Assembly: GCF_026151205.1 (NCBI RefSeq)
Contig: NC_087078.1
Location: 17,129,118-17,193,117 of the forward strand
Length of the DNA stretch: 64,000 nt
Direction: 5' to 3'
Source: Bolinopsis microptera
Taxonomy: Eukaryota; Ctenophora; Tentaculata; Lobata; Bolinopsidae
How positions within the stretch are numbered: the first letter of the stretch is position 1; every line of letters begins with the position of its first letter. Shown piece by piece: positions 1-9,986 of this stretch. The position numbers and the translations under genes are program-made. The notes beneath the pieces are model-generated. The model did not search any database. It was given only the letters and a program-made list of their open reading frames with translations, and had not been told where the DNA came from.

Positions 1-370
1 CCATAAGTGCAGCTATCCAGGGGTGAGCTAAGAATTTGTTTGCAATCTCCTAGCTCAACTCAGCAATCTGATTGGGATATTCTTGATCTAGAGGGTAATT
101 TAAGAAGGAGCTTTCCCCAAAACGGTTCCCATCAGTACAGCTGTAAGGCAATTTAAATATTCAAATACCAATTGACCATATCATAGCATAGACTATCGCA
201 TAAAACATCCTAGATTATTATAGCTTGATAAGTTAAAACATGAACAATTAGCTCACACCTCTGAAGAGACAAAAAATTAAAAAGGAGGGACCCCCAACCC
301 TGCATCTAAGACATCTCACATCGATTGGACCCAAATGGCTTGTGAAATCTCAAGATCTCAATATTTGCAA
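1..370. other. Non-coding flank, no gene seen
   Basis: I see no coding potential, repeat structure or RNA gene in this stretch. It is AT-rich and abuts the left arm of the foldback element. Confidence 0.5.
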
Positions 371-1670
371 GAATACCCTTCAGTACACTGTAAAAGATAC
401 TGCATTACTGCTACAAAATTATTGAGAAATTGCAAATTTAGAAGAGTTCACAAGAACAGAATTGGCTGTCAGAGCCTGTCGATAGGTAATTCTTGGCGGG
501 CACTGCAAAACTAGACAAGAAAACTTAAACCTTTGGCAACCTCTTGTTTAGGGTAAATGCTATTTACTAGCGAGTCTGAACTAACAAAACAAACCTCGCT
601 GGTCGAACAGAAAGATGACAGACAAAAATAAAATGCTAAATATACCACTACAAGTACAATTTATTTGCAAGTACAATGTATGGCGTAAAGGTTAGCGCTC
701 GATTCCTAAAAGATTGAAGATTGGTGAGCCGCGCGCAAAAATTAAATATTAAGTTCAAATTCATAAATATGAACTTAGTTATATTTATAAAATTGATAAG
801 TCATTTGAAAAGTGTCTCACATAATATATTAAAAAGGAAAACAAATATAATTAAATAAATATTTTGTACTTAACAAGTTAACAACTTAAATTTGTTTGCG
901 TAAAGCTTAACAAAATGTTGTATTTTAAATTAATCGTTCAATTAAATGCAATAATTTAAAATTATTTTTGTTAATTTCCTAAACAACTGGCGGAGCTAAT
1001 TTAAATAAATTACAATTTAAATTTAACCAGAATGACCTCTGCGAAAATTGTTTAGTAATAAAACAATTTTTAAATTTTACAGTGAGCTAAAGTCTTAACG
1101 CGGGCACAAAATTGAAATTTCAAAATGAATTAAGCTGTACTTTAAGTTTATAAGTACAAAATAATTGATTGTTTATTTATTTGCTTTTATTTTTAATATC
1201 TTATGTCAGAAAAATTTGCAAATGACTTATCAATTTTATAAATATAACTTAGTTCATATTTATGAATTTAAACTTAACATTTAATTTTTGCGCGCGGCTC
1301 ACCAATCTTCAATCTTTTAGGAATGGAGCGCTAACCTTCACGCCATACATTATACCTGCAAATCAGCTGCAATGGCATTCGGCATTTTTATCGTTGTCTG
1401 TCATCTTCCTAATCGACAAGCGAGGTTTGTTTTGTTAGTTCAGACTTGCTAGTAAATAGCAATTACCCTAAACAAAAGGTTGCCAAAGGTTTAAGTTTTC
1501 TTGTTTAGTTTTGCAATGCCAGCCAAGAATTACCTATCGACAGGTTCTGACAGCCAAATCTGTTCTTGTGAACTCTTCTAAATTTGCAATTTCTCAATAA
1601 TTTTTTAGCAGTAATGAAAATGACGTTTTTGTAAAGAACTATCTTTTACAGTGTACTGAAGGGTATTCTT
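371..1670. mobile_element. Foldback (long inverted-repeat) element, about 1.3 kb
   Basis: The left arm, about 371-807, reappears as its reverse complement at about 1219-1670. The outer tips are gaatacccttcag on the left and its complement ctgaagggtattc on the right. The inner ends converge on a shared stretch containing attgataagtcatttg. The arms are about 440-450 bp with scattered mismatches and small indels. The spacer of about 410 bp is very AT-rich and has no open frame. No transposase is encoded, so this is a non-autonomous foldback or MITE-like element. It lies immediately upstream of a LINE reverse-transcriptase fragment and may have inserted into it. I could not identify a target-site duplication. 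Confidence 0.85.
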
Positions 1671-1801
1671 ATATTGAACAATACAGTCATCAAACGTGTT
1701 GAAGAAACTAAATTCCTAGGCGTAATAATAGACAAAAATCTTAATTGAAACCCCCACACCGCTTATATTGCTAAAGAACTGCATAGTGCACAAGGATCTC
1801 T
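1671..1801 (+). pseudogene. LINE reverse-transcriptase fragment
   Basis: Read from 1671 the frame gives KRVEETKFLGVIID followed by KNLN, a stop, then NPHTAYIAKELHSA. This matches the conserved segment after the RT palm in many non-LTR retrotransposons, where ETKFLGVIID-K-L-W is followed by a helix that often holds the I-K motif. The Trp codon expected after KNLN has become TGA. Only about 43 codons survive and no other domain is attached, so this is a dead fragment. Its left edge coincides with the foldback element boundary. Confidence 0.65.
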
Positions 1802-2541
1802 ACCACACCCTCTTCCATGTACCTAAAAGTAAAATATCGCTTTGATTGTTACATATAACTTGTGCAACTGTTCACCATCATGATTTATTTAATACCACTT
1901 TAATTGCGAAGGAAATACACAACTACTGTATTGTACAAAGGGGCTAAACCTACTTCTTGGACAAGAAGCTTTTCATTTCACATTTCTGTTCAGGATGGAA
2001 GAGTTGATATATATTACTGAGGAGTTTTAGAGGAAGATCAAGAGTAGAACATCACAAAGATGTATTGCACATCATTTACAGCTTGACAAAGGTATATAAA
2101 ATAACTAAAGCCTACTTATGATTCTTTTTTTTCAACTTTTTAACTGTGAACATATTTTAACTTTAGATTCCAGAAATTTGTATTTAACTGTCTTGCTCAA
2201 TCAAAATCGTTTTAGGGACCAGGATCAGGAGCTCTGGATCATACAAAGTGATATACACACTTTTCAAGTTCAAAGAAGTAGGCAAGAATGTGAACAGCAG
2301 AAAAATGGTGGAATATCCTGAAGACATTAAATCAATCTTCAATTCCGGTTAAAAGATGAAATCAACTAAGGTTTGTCATTCAAATAAATATGTTAGAACG
2401 TATTATGTTATAACTTAAGTTTATTGATTTCATCAATATAAATAAATTATCAAGTTATTGCGAATAATCGTAAAATTAAGCCTCCTCCAGCTCCGTTCCC
2501 GTATGTATTATGTAAGTATATAGAGCCCCGGTCCCTATATG
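1802..2541. other. No supported gene
   Basis: A short open frame at 2118-2321 has no recognisable domain or coding character. The region may contain degraded LINE sequence, but I cannot support any specific feature. Confidence 0.4.
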
Positions 2542-4041
2542 TAGAGATTAAGGAATACAATCGCAAAATTAAACTCACTGATTATTTGTATGAATGAGTT
2601 ACTTAAACATGCAGACCCTATAATATATGACCAGTATGCTCAAATAATAAATACCTCTCTTGAAGAAAATGAATATGTAAAATCTATAGGTGAGGGAGTC
2701 ATAACACCTCTTCAGAAACCTGGAAAACCTTTAGGTCCACTAACCAGCCTGCGGCCACTTACTCTCCTTAATGGATCACGAAAGATGTTAACTCTGATAT
2801 CATTGAAGAGGATCGAGAGAATGATTGACGACTACACCATGGCATGGCAAGCTGGGTACAAGGAAGGGAGAAGTTGTGCTGATGTGGTCTGGGCACAGAG
2901 AATGTTGACGTCAGTAGTAATGCGCAAACACTGGACATTTCATAAAATGGGGATTGACATGAGTCGTGCTTTCGACACTGTTAAACGGGATGTAATAATC
3001 ACAATCCTGAAAGATGCAGGCTGTACTGAAGACGATGTCAGACTAGTACAGTACCTCCTTAGTAGCACTAGACTAAAAGTAAAGATCAACAACACTTTGT
3101 CAGAAGAATTTGAAACATTTCTCGGAGCTTTCCAGGGGGATAGTTTGTCAGGAAAACTCTTCACATTAGTTTTAGCTGCTGCCCTACATCACCTAAGAGC
3201 GATTTCACCGCGTCCAAATCCCCCAGTCTCAGAATCTTGTTTACCTTTGGAATGGGAGTACGCTGACGACTGCGACTTTGTATCGGAGGATATGCAAGAA
3301 CTGAAAGATCTGTTTCCCTTGGCAGAACAGATTCTGAAGGAATGGAACCTGTTTGTTAACGATACCAAAACAGAGTACACCACATCCTATCTTGCAAATT
3401 CTAAAGCTAAAGCTGCTGATAAAACCAAGATCAGAGGAAATGAAGCTTGGAGAGAAAACAAATCATTAGGTTCCTTAATATGTACCAGAAAAGACATCGC
3501 TAGGAGGATTACTCTAGGGTGGGCTGCATTTACTAACCTTCAGAAAGTATGGAAAATGGGCAAAAAGATTAGTGTCGATCGTAAAGTTAAATTGTATGAA
3601 GCTCAAGTTGTGTCAGTGATGCTGTACAATTGTAACAGTTGGAGTGCGACACAAGACATACTTTATGCACTAGATGTTGTACACCGAAAACATCTAAAAA
3701 TCATCCTCAACATCAAATGGCCAAAAGGATGCATAAGCAATAAAGCACTTTACAAGAGATGCTCAGTCACACCGCTGTCTGAGAGAGTTGAAGAGATGAG
3801 GTGGAAGATGATGGGACATGTTCTGAGATCTGAAGACAACACCCCTGCTATGTTATCTCTTAAATTTGTGTTAAATAGTAGTGGTAAATTTAAAGGGCGT
3901 GTTGGTAGACCTAATACAAACTTATATCAAATATGCTTGTTGATGACCTTAAATATAGAAACTTAGAACTTAGAAATTTGAGTGATTTAAATGAAATAAG
4001 GGATATTGCTAGCTGTAGGAAGTGTTGGAAACTGTTGTACT
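2542..4041 (+). pseudogene. Truncated non-LTR retrotransposon RT (LINE)
   Basis: A 458-codon frame (ATG at 2590, open from about 2545 to 3966) encodes most of a LINE reverse transcriptase. Visible motifs are PLTLLNGSRKML, the palm Asp in GIDMSRAFDTV, FQGDSLSGKLFTLVL and the catalytic YADD in WEYADDCDF (about 3256-3280). The C-terminal tail has the pattern RWKMMGHVLRSEDN, typical of RTE/CR1-group LINEs. After GRVGRPNTNL the frame ends early. A one-base shift near 3928-3930 restores a tail ending in a CRKCWKLLY-type segment, with a stop at about 4041. No endonuclease domain lies upstream, so the copy is 5'-truncated as well as frameshifted. It is inactive; the exact clade is uncertain. Confidence 0.85.
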
Positions 4042-4154
4042 AGGCACAGATTACGTAGTTAAGATGTTTTCTTAATGGAGTTCTATTAACTATGTATGAT
4101 CCTGTTTTATAATAAGATTATTTGTATAGAGTCGTATATAATGTTTCTTCTTAG

Positions 4155-6041
4155 ACTGCCAGAGAGCACAGAAGATGGCTACTAGACAGCTAAAATCGAT
4201 ACTTTACGAGCCACCAGGGGATGCCTTTTTTCGATGGATAAAGTAAGTGCACCGACTTTTGACGCTTAAAAAAGTAAAAAGGACTTTTCACAGAGATATT
4301 TTGGTACCATCTTATGATGGCCTCTCATATGTAGCTTTCGCCTTTCGGATCAATTTATTCCGGTCAACAAAGTTTCCTACTCCAGGCCATTAAATTGCTC
4401 CGTCAAAAACGCTATTATACCGGAGTTTTATTATAGTCCGGAGTTGGACGTTTTTCTGTACGCTTAGCTTGTCAATCTATGGTGTAGTTACCGTATAATA
4501 TAAATGCTGTGAACACATTTTTCACTTGCTCGTTGACGAGGGTCACGTGATGGTAGGCGAATTTGTCAAGTTTATACGACTATTGTAATTGTACAATAAA
4601 ATATTTATATTTTTGTATCCTTGTATCCGTGACCTCTGACAGGACACCGGTCATCTCGCCCAATTTTCCCGGGAGAATCAGATCTCATGTCAACTAGCGC
4701 GTGATCATCCCGGCCTTGGTGGTCCACTTGTAATGTTGTCAAACGGGAAACTCGGCCTCGCACATCTAGTAGTGAAGTACTGATTACAGCTGCAGGTCCT
4801 CCAAATTCACGAAGTCCAACAAGTCCTTGTATGAGCCATCAGTGTAAATCACGGTACTTTTCTAATCATAATCGCTTAGCTTGGCATCATTCAATGGACA
4901 TTTGTTGTTCAAAAGAAGAAGAGTCAAAAATGAGAGTGAACGGTGACTGCTTATTGCATAAGCTCTTCAATCTGCTAACCGTACATAGCTCACGCAGCTG
5001 TCTACAGTTGCTGGGCTCGTCCGGGTCAGAAATTTAAAGTTTACTGCGGCGTGGGGCTACATCGTCGTTTTGCTATCGTGTACATTTAAGAATGTGGTGT
5101 GGAAAGAGTTCTTACTTTTCCTGGAGTAAAGATATATGTCGGCCGTCTTTGTCACGGAGAAGTCTTTAAAGCTTTAAAGCTCTGAGCTTGACCTATTAAA
5201 AGACAAAAGATACATTTGCACGTCACGAGTAATGTGACCTACTGAAAAAAAATCGGGCAATTTGAAAATTTAGTCAAGTTCACACATGCACAATCAACCC
5301 CTCATTGGTGTGATCCTCTGATCCGGGAAATCGAGATGTCCTCTCACAAACAACAGTTATTAGTAACAAGCATAACACGATTTTCCAATCTATTAACGAA
5401 GTTTGAGCATTTAGGGTCAAAGCAGAGACTTGGGTCGATGTGAATCGGCTTAAAAATAACAAATTTGGGGTATCTTTATTTTACATCTTGGTCGAGACCT
5501 GTCACCAGCAATATGATTTCATTTTGCCTTATTCAGGCGGGCGAAACTCACGTTACATGCGATCTGATCATCTGACTCTCACGATCGAGATCGGTAGCTT
5601 TAACTCACCAGCTCCAACACGGTTTTTTAGACTTTTTTCGGTTTTTCGAGCTGCCCTTCTCCCCTGAGGCCACGATGAAAAACATACAATATATAATATA
5701 TTATATCTTTATTCTTTATATGTTACATGCATTCCCCTGCAGTAGTGAAAAGTAAATTGTTTGTTTTATTTCAGTGTCGACAGCTCAAACTATGGTGGTA
5801 TCTTATCGCTACAATGCTGCTAACTAGACTCTTGGATGAAGTTAAGTTGTTTTAGTCAGATGATCTACTTTTTGGCGTTTCCTACTGCCCTAGTTATAGT
5901 AGTTCAAGGTTTAACTGTAAATATAGTGTTAAGTAAGTTTCAATACTTCCCTGCCACCTTTTCAGACATTGCAGAGATGTGTGACCGCACAATTCTCAAA
6001 CCGAAGAATCAAAAGGAGTTATTGATTTATCGGTATATAAA
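4155..6041 (+). pseudogene. Possible three-exon gene or relic, unrecognised
   Basis: Three exon-like blocks have compatible splice phases. Block 1 is 4155-4242, with ATG at 4175 coding MATRQLKSIL and donor gtaagt, ending in phase 2. Block 2 is 5775-5908, with acceptor tttatttcag, entering in phase 2 and leaving in phase 1. Block 3 is 5966-6041, with a pyrimidine-rich acceptor and donor gtatgt, coding IAEMCDRTILKPKNQKELL. Block 2 contains an in-frame TAA, so either the blocks do not belong together or the gene is dead. I recognise no protein family. The sequence between the blocks shows nothing else I can support. Block 3 is the most convincing single exon. Confidence 0.25.
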
Positions 6042-6639
6042 GTATGTATGCTTTATCAAACAAAGCCACTAGGTAAGCAAATTCAAATATTTTGACAGTT
6101 CATACTGCGGTTATACATTGCAGCCAATGCGCAGCAAACAAGAGCTTGCCACGAGCTTGCCACTGCTATAAGCATTCGTATTCGTAGCTTGTTTGAATCT
6201 CAAATTTATTCGAATTATCATAAGTAGCCGGAAGCCCGTCCTGCGGACGGAGTTCTTCAGCACAAAATCGATTCTCAAACATTTTAAATCTACCCTTTCT
6301 CATTTCTACTTCTTTTCCTTTCACAATTTTCATGTTTTTTAAAAACTTCTTACCCCTATCCATGTCACCTATGATTCATGCATTTCTAGCTTCTCGGACA
6401 GTGCTGTCTTTTCCCTCATTGGCAAATCCTGAAAGTTTTATGAAAAATATAGATCAGAGTTATGTTTGTTCTGCACGTCTGCATTTCAGGTATTCGTGAC
6501 ACAGTTTACGTGTGATGACGTGGGCATCTCTCAACACACTTTGCAGCATGAGCGACGGTGCCCTGGCGGGATATCTGGAAATGTAGCCTTGAGCTCAGTT
6601 TATTTTTCTCCGTCACCTCACCCGGGGGAGGGGGGGGGG

Positions 6640-6905
6640 AGCCAATGACTTTGGGTAATTTGGGGACAAGTGCAGAATTTCGCCAGCAATTTAACCTCAA
6701 GTCTACAAGATTTTTAGCCCCCATTGGTACCCAAAAGTCTCCTTTAGAAGTCATTTAATAAAAGATAATATCAAAACTACATAAAACTCGCCAAAACTTT
6801 GGGTACTTATGGGGACAAATGGAAAATTTCACCAGCGATTTGACCTTCAGTCCCTATGATTTTCGTCCCCATTGGTGCTCAAAAGTCTCCATCAGTAGTC
6901 ATTGC
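6640..6905. repeat. Two diverged copies of a ~110-bp unit
   Basis: Both 6648-6758 and 6797-6905 read as a similar sentence: tttgggta, then ggggacaa, then a ttt-rich tract, cagcgattt or cagcaattt, cccattggt and caaaagtctcc. The copies are about 150 bp apart. The second ends at a poly-C run (about 6905-6922). Neither copy has a conserved open frame, so this is a non-coding duplication. Confidence 0.7.
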
Positions 6906-7132
6906 CCCCCCCCCCCCCCCTCATCCTGTGTCGGCTGTATGCAATTCTGATTGTACCACGGTTAAAAAATGCCAGTTAAATGTACCAACTCTCGTTTTAT
7001 TTATTGTACCGACTCTCGCTCTTCGACCACGCTTTTCGTCTACTTGGCGTAGGGCGCGGTAAGATTTCATGTAATCACGCACACACGTATCGCGCGCGAT
7101 GTAGAAATAAGTGCACATGGTCTTGAACCCAC

Positions 7133-7325
7133 GTGGGTTCAAATGACCCCCGTAATCCATGTGGTGGGGCAGGAGGGTCAAGCACTGTTTTTTCTGAAAT
7201 GAACCTCCTGATCCATGTGGTGGGGCAGGAGGGTCAAGCACTGTTTTTTTCTGAAATGAACCTCCTGATCCATGCGGTGGGGCAGGAGGGTCAAGCAATG
7301 TTCTTTTCAGGTTGACCCTCCTGCG
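7133..7325. repeat. ~60-bp tandem repeat, three copies
   Basis: The block tccatgtggtggggcaggag, followed by ggtcaagcactgtttttt and ctgaaatgaacctcctga, is repeated about three times with slight changes. The last copy is followed by an inverted echo (gaccctcctgcgcc). The repeat lets several frames stay open on both strands; these are by-products of the repeat, not genes. Confidence 0.85.
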
Positions 7326-7887
7326 CCATTATACTGTTTGCTCCTTGCTGGAAGATAACCAGTTTGTCGAAATTTGTATGATGAAAAAGTTATATTGAAT
7401 TCTAATAGAGGTATGGTGAACTTCAAAATAGGGCATGCATTGTTAATTTCGTCACATAATTTGTTGTGAAAGTTTGATAATTTTTCGTTCACATCCACAT
7501 CCTTATTATTGTTGGAATTGATTAATACAAGAAATATAGTAGCCAATACCAGTTTTCTGCATTAAATTTATATTGTTGAGGCACAAAATGGTAATTCTGT
7601 CACATTTTTTGTGACTTTAAGGTAGCATTGTTAAACTTGAGGTTTGATGTGCTGGACAATAATCTACCACTTATTTCTAAAAGAATATTGAATTCTAATA
7701 GAAGTATAGTTCTTTAAAATAGGGACAAGAAAGGTTGACTTCCTTACATCATTTTTTTGACAATGTTAATATCAACTGTCCTCTCTTGGATCAATCTGAC
7801 CAAACGTAAAACAAAAGGCAATCGGTTTAAATCTCATATAAATATTTTCAGGTACTGATTCTATAACGAGGTCTGATTGTCATCTTC
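7326..7887. other. No supported gene
   Basis: AT-rich sequence with short accidental frames. The phrase ttgaattctaatagaagtat occurs twice, at about 7397 and 7690, suggesting an old internal duplication of about 290 bp spacing. Nothing else is supported. Confidence 0.35.
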
Positions 7888-8061
7888 TTACAGCGTTCGA
7901 TGTCTGTGTGAAGGTAAAATGGTGACATCCTCTGGATCAGGCAGAGGTCGAGTGTTATCGGGATTACTACAGATTGATGATCCCGCTCGTCGGAGAAGAT
8001 AAAGGCCTTGCTCAGCAATGGGTAGGGTTTGCAGTTTAGATAGCCATGTGGCACGCTGCAA
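7888..8061 (-). CDS. Possible terminal exon, unknown protein
   Basis: On the minus strand, an acceptor-like ...aatttag at 8062-8068 is followed by 58 open codons ending in TAA at 7888-7890. The peptide contains LPIAEQGLYLLRRAG and PLPDPEDVTILPSHRHRTL, which has a natural amino-acid composition and uses GC-rich codons unlike the flanks. An overlapping frame in the same direction is also open, so coding status is not certain. I do not recognise the protein, and no upstream exon on this strand could be linked. It could be the last exon of a gene or a fragment of a retroelement. Confidence 0.3.
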   Translation of the reverse strand: MQRATWLSKLQTLPIAEQGLYLLRRAGSSICSNPDNTRPLPDPEDVTILPSHRHRTL

Positions 8062-8590
8062 CTAAATTATTCTTCTCGAATAATTTTCAAGACTTAATTT
8101 CAATTTATTATTGGAGAAAAAGAAGATTTACGAAGGTGAATAGATTGAGTTGACAAAGCTCAAGATGAAAAGGTAATTTAATACTCAGATCATAATGTTT
8201 TGTTGCATTTACCTAGAAGTTAATTGTTTTGGAAATATGCTGTGTAATAAAGGTTAGTAAGTTCTAAAAACATTGAATTAAAGTGGACGCCATCCTTTAG
8301 AGAAATTTAAATTTATTACCTTCCAAACCTCACTTTAACTCTGTATATTAATGTATTCTTGTGCAAAATTGTATTGATCCCGTTTGATGCGACAAGGAAA
8401 AATGCTCTTATCAGGAAATTAATTTACTCAACGTTTTATTTCAATGTAGCAACATCGTACTCATGATCTCAAATTATTTGTTATATGGTAGTGTTGAAAG
8501 TATTAAAACAGTATGTTAACAAGCATTTCGTTCTTGGAAAGAATTGGCTTATATCTCATTAACTAACGATGATTATTTCAATTCAATCAG
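8062..8590. other. No supported gene
   Basis: AT-rich sequence with no convincing coding or repeat structure. Confidence 0.35.
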
Positions 8591-8597
8591 GATAAGA

Positions 8598-8834
8598 AGA
8601 TTAAGAAGCACAAGTTCAACTTCAACTTCAACTTCAACTTAGAACTGGAGAAAGAAGTACCACACCGTACTCAAAACCCAAACGAGATATCGAATTAATC
8701 TTATTGACGACGAAGAAACGATGAAAGAACTGCAAGAGCTCTTAGACAGCTCTCCCACAAAAAGTACAGCCAGCACAGACAGTTTTGCATATGCTGAAAT
8801 TGTTCACAAGGAATTTTTTGGCTCATCGCTCTAA
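8598..8834 (+). pseudogene. Degraded coding fragment, unknown
   Basis: After a (ttcaac)n run at about 8610-8638, one frame reads RTGERSTTPYSKPKRDIEL. A neighbouring frame continues DDEETMKELQELLDSS and ends AEIVHKEFFGSSL at TAA (8832-8834). Joining them needs one small frameshift near 8705. The composition looks like real protein, but I cannot name a family. About 420 bp downstream there is a hammerhead-like motif of the kind carried by Penelope-like retroelements, so this could be a retroelement tail. That link is only positional. Confidence 0.3.
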
Positions 8835-9248
8835 ACCGAAACGATAACCATACATATCAATTATATCTTCAAAATCAGTATCTAGGACGTGTAAGGTTAG
8901 GTTTTATATATTTATTCGCATTTTGAGATATAACGGCCTTTTCCACACTCAATAAATCTGTCATTATGTAAATGACACCAACATACTTGGACGTGGCACT
9001 CTCTCAGTTTCTTGAAAGTGTTAGGGAGTAGGAAGCACAGTCACACTGTATTTCATAACTCATACCTGCTATTTTTGTTACTGTATGTCTACGTAGTTTT
9101 AGCTCTAAAATAATGGACAGCTTTAGTATTTTAGTTTCTTGAACTTTTGTACCGATTTGAAACCTTTCACTTTATTACTATTCAGAGTTTTATATTAATA
9201 TGGATATTAATGATATTTACCAGGTCATAATGTAACAAGCATTTGTTC

Positions 9249-9284
9249 CGCCTTGAAGAAGCCATGGTGGCGAAACGTCGGCAA
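9249..9284 (+). ncRNA. Degenerate hammerhead-ribozyme-like motif
   Basis: The string ttgaaga, then a gcca/tggc hairpin, then gaaacgtc resembles a hammerhead core: CUGANGA box, stem II, GAAAC. The first box reads TTGAAGA instead of CTGANGA, so cleavage is doubtful. Such minimal motifs are known in the terminal repeats of Penelope-like retroelements. Stems I and III were not convincingly identified. This is a possible relic, not a proven ribozyme. Confidence 0.35.
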
Positions 9285-9290
9285 TAACGT

Positions 9291-9858
9291 GTGTGTTATT
9301 TGTATGTAACTGAGATAAAGCCAATCTCAATTTCAACTCAATATGATAGACCCTCTTACAAGGGCAAAGCGTCAAATATACGCTACAAATTCAAAATCTG
9401 TCGGAAATCCGAATTTATCTTACTGCAATCACTTGCTATATATATCAATTATCTGCGCTTATCGGCAACGGGCCGTTATATTATAGTAATGCTTTTCAAA
9501 CAAAGTTACAACGAATTCTTCATGTAGTGCATCCTGGGTTTGGACAGGATATACCCATTTAAAATATTTCCATCACGTTACATTACATAATTCTCAATAA
9601 ATATAATAAATTTGTAGTGTTGTAATTAGTTAAAAGTTTTAATCGGTTTCACAGGACAAAAAATGCCTACCCATTTTATTAATTATTTTCTTAATATCAT
9701 AACTCGCAAGGTCTTGTGAAAGGGTTAGGGAACGTATTTTGACTTAAACTTTATTGCTGATATCTAACTGAGAAGGAAATCTGCTGTATTTTTGTTATAA
9801 ATTTATTCGAATCATAGTACATATTATGAGTAATGGTTTTAAAAATATTTCTTATCTG
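9291..9858. other. No supported gene
   Basis: AT-rich sequence up to the LTR-retrotransposon insertion. The open frame at 9291-9527 has no recognisable content. Confidence 0.4.
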
Positions 9859-9863
9859 ATGAT

Positions 9864-9968
9864 TGTTATGTATTATTTATGTTATGTATTATTAATGATA
9901 TTATCTTCAGCCTCTGATTAGAGTAACAGCTATGTGTATCCATTGTTCAAGCTAAGCGAGCTATTACA
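9864..9968 (+). repeat. 5' LTR (105 bp)
   Basis: Starts tgttatgtattatt, which is immediately repeated within the LTR, and ends ctattaca. It is very short for an LTR. No TATA box or polyadenylation signal is obvious, so promoter function may depend on downstream sequence. Confidence 0.95.
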
Positions 9969-9986
9969 ATTGGCGACGAGTATGAC
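9969..9986 (+). promoter_or_regulatory. Primer binding site region
   Basis: tggcgacgag begins two bases after the 5' LTR. This position and sequence match the PBS found next to 5' LTRs in many Ty3/Gypsy elements. The primer tRNA was not determined. Confidence 0.7.

Noticed and set aside
9934-9981. Gag start within the 5' LTR
   Set aside because: The frame's first codon there is GTG. The first ATG, at 9982 just after the primer binding site, is the sensible start.
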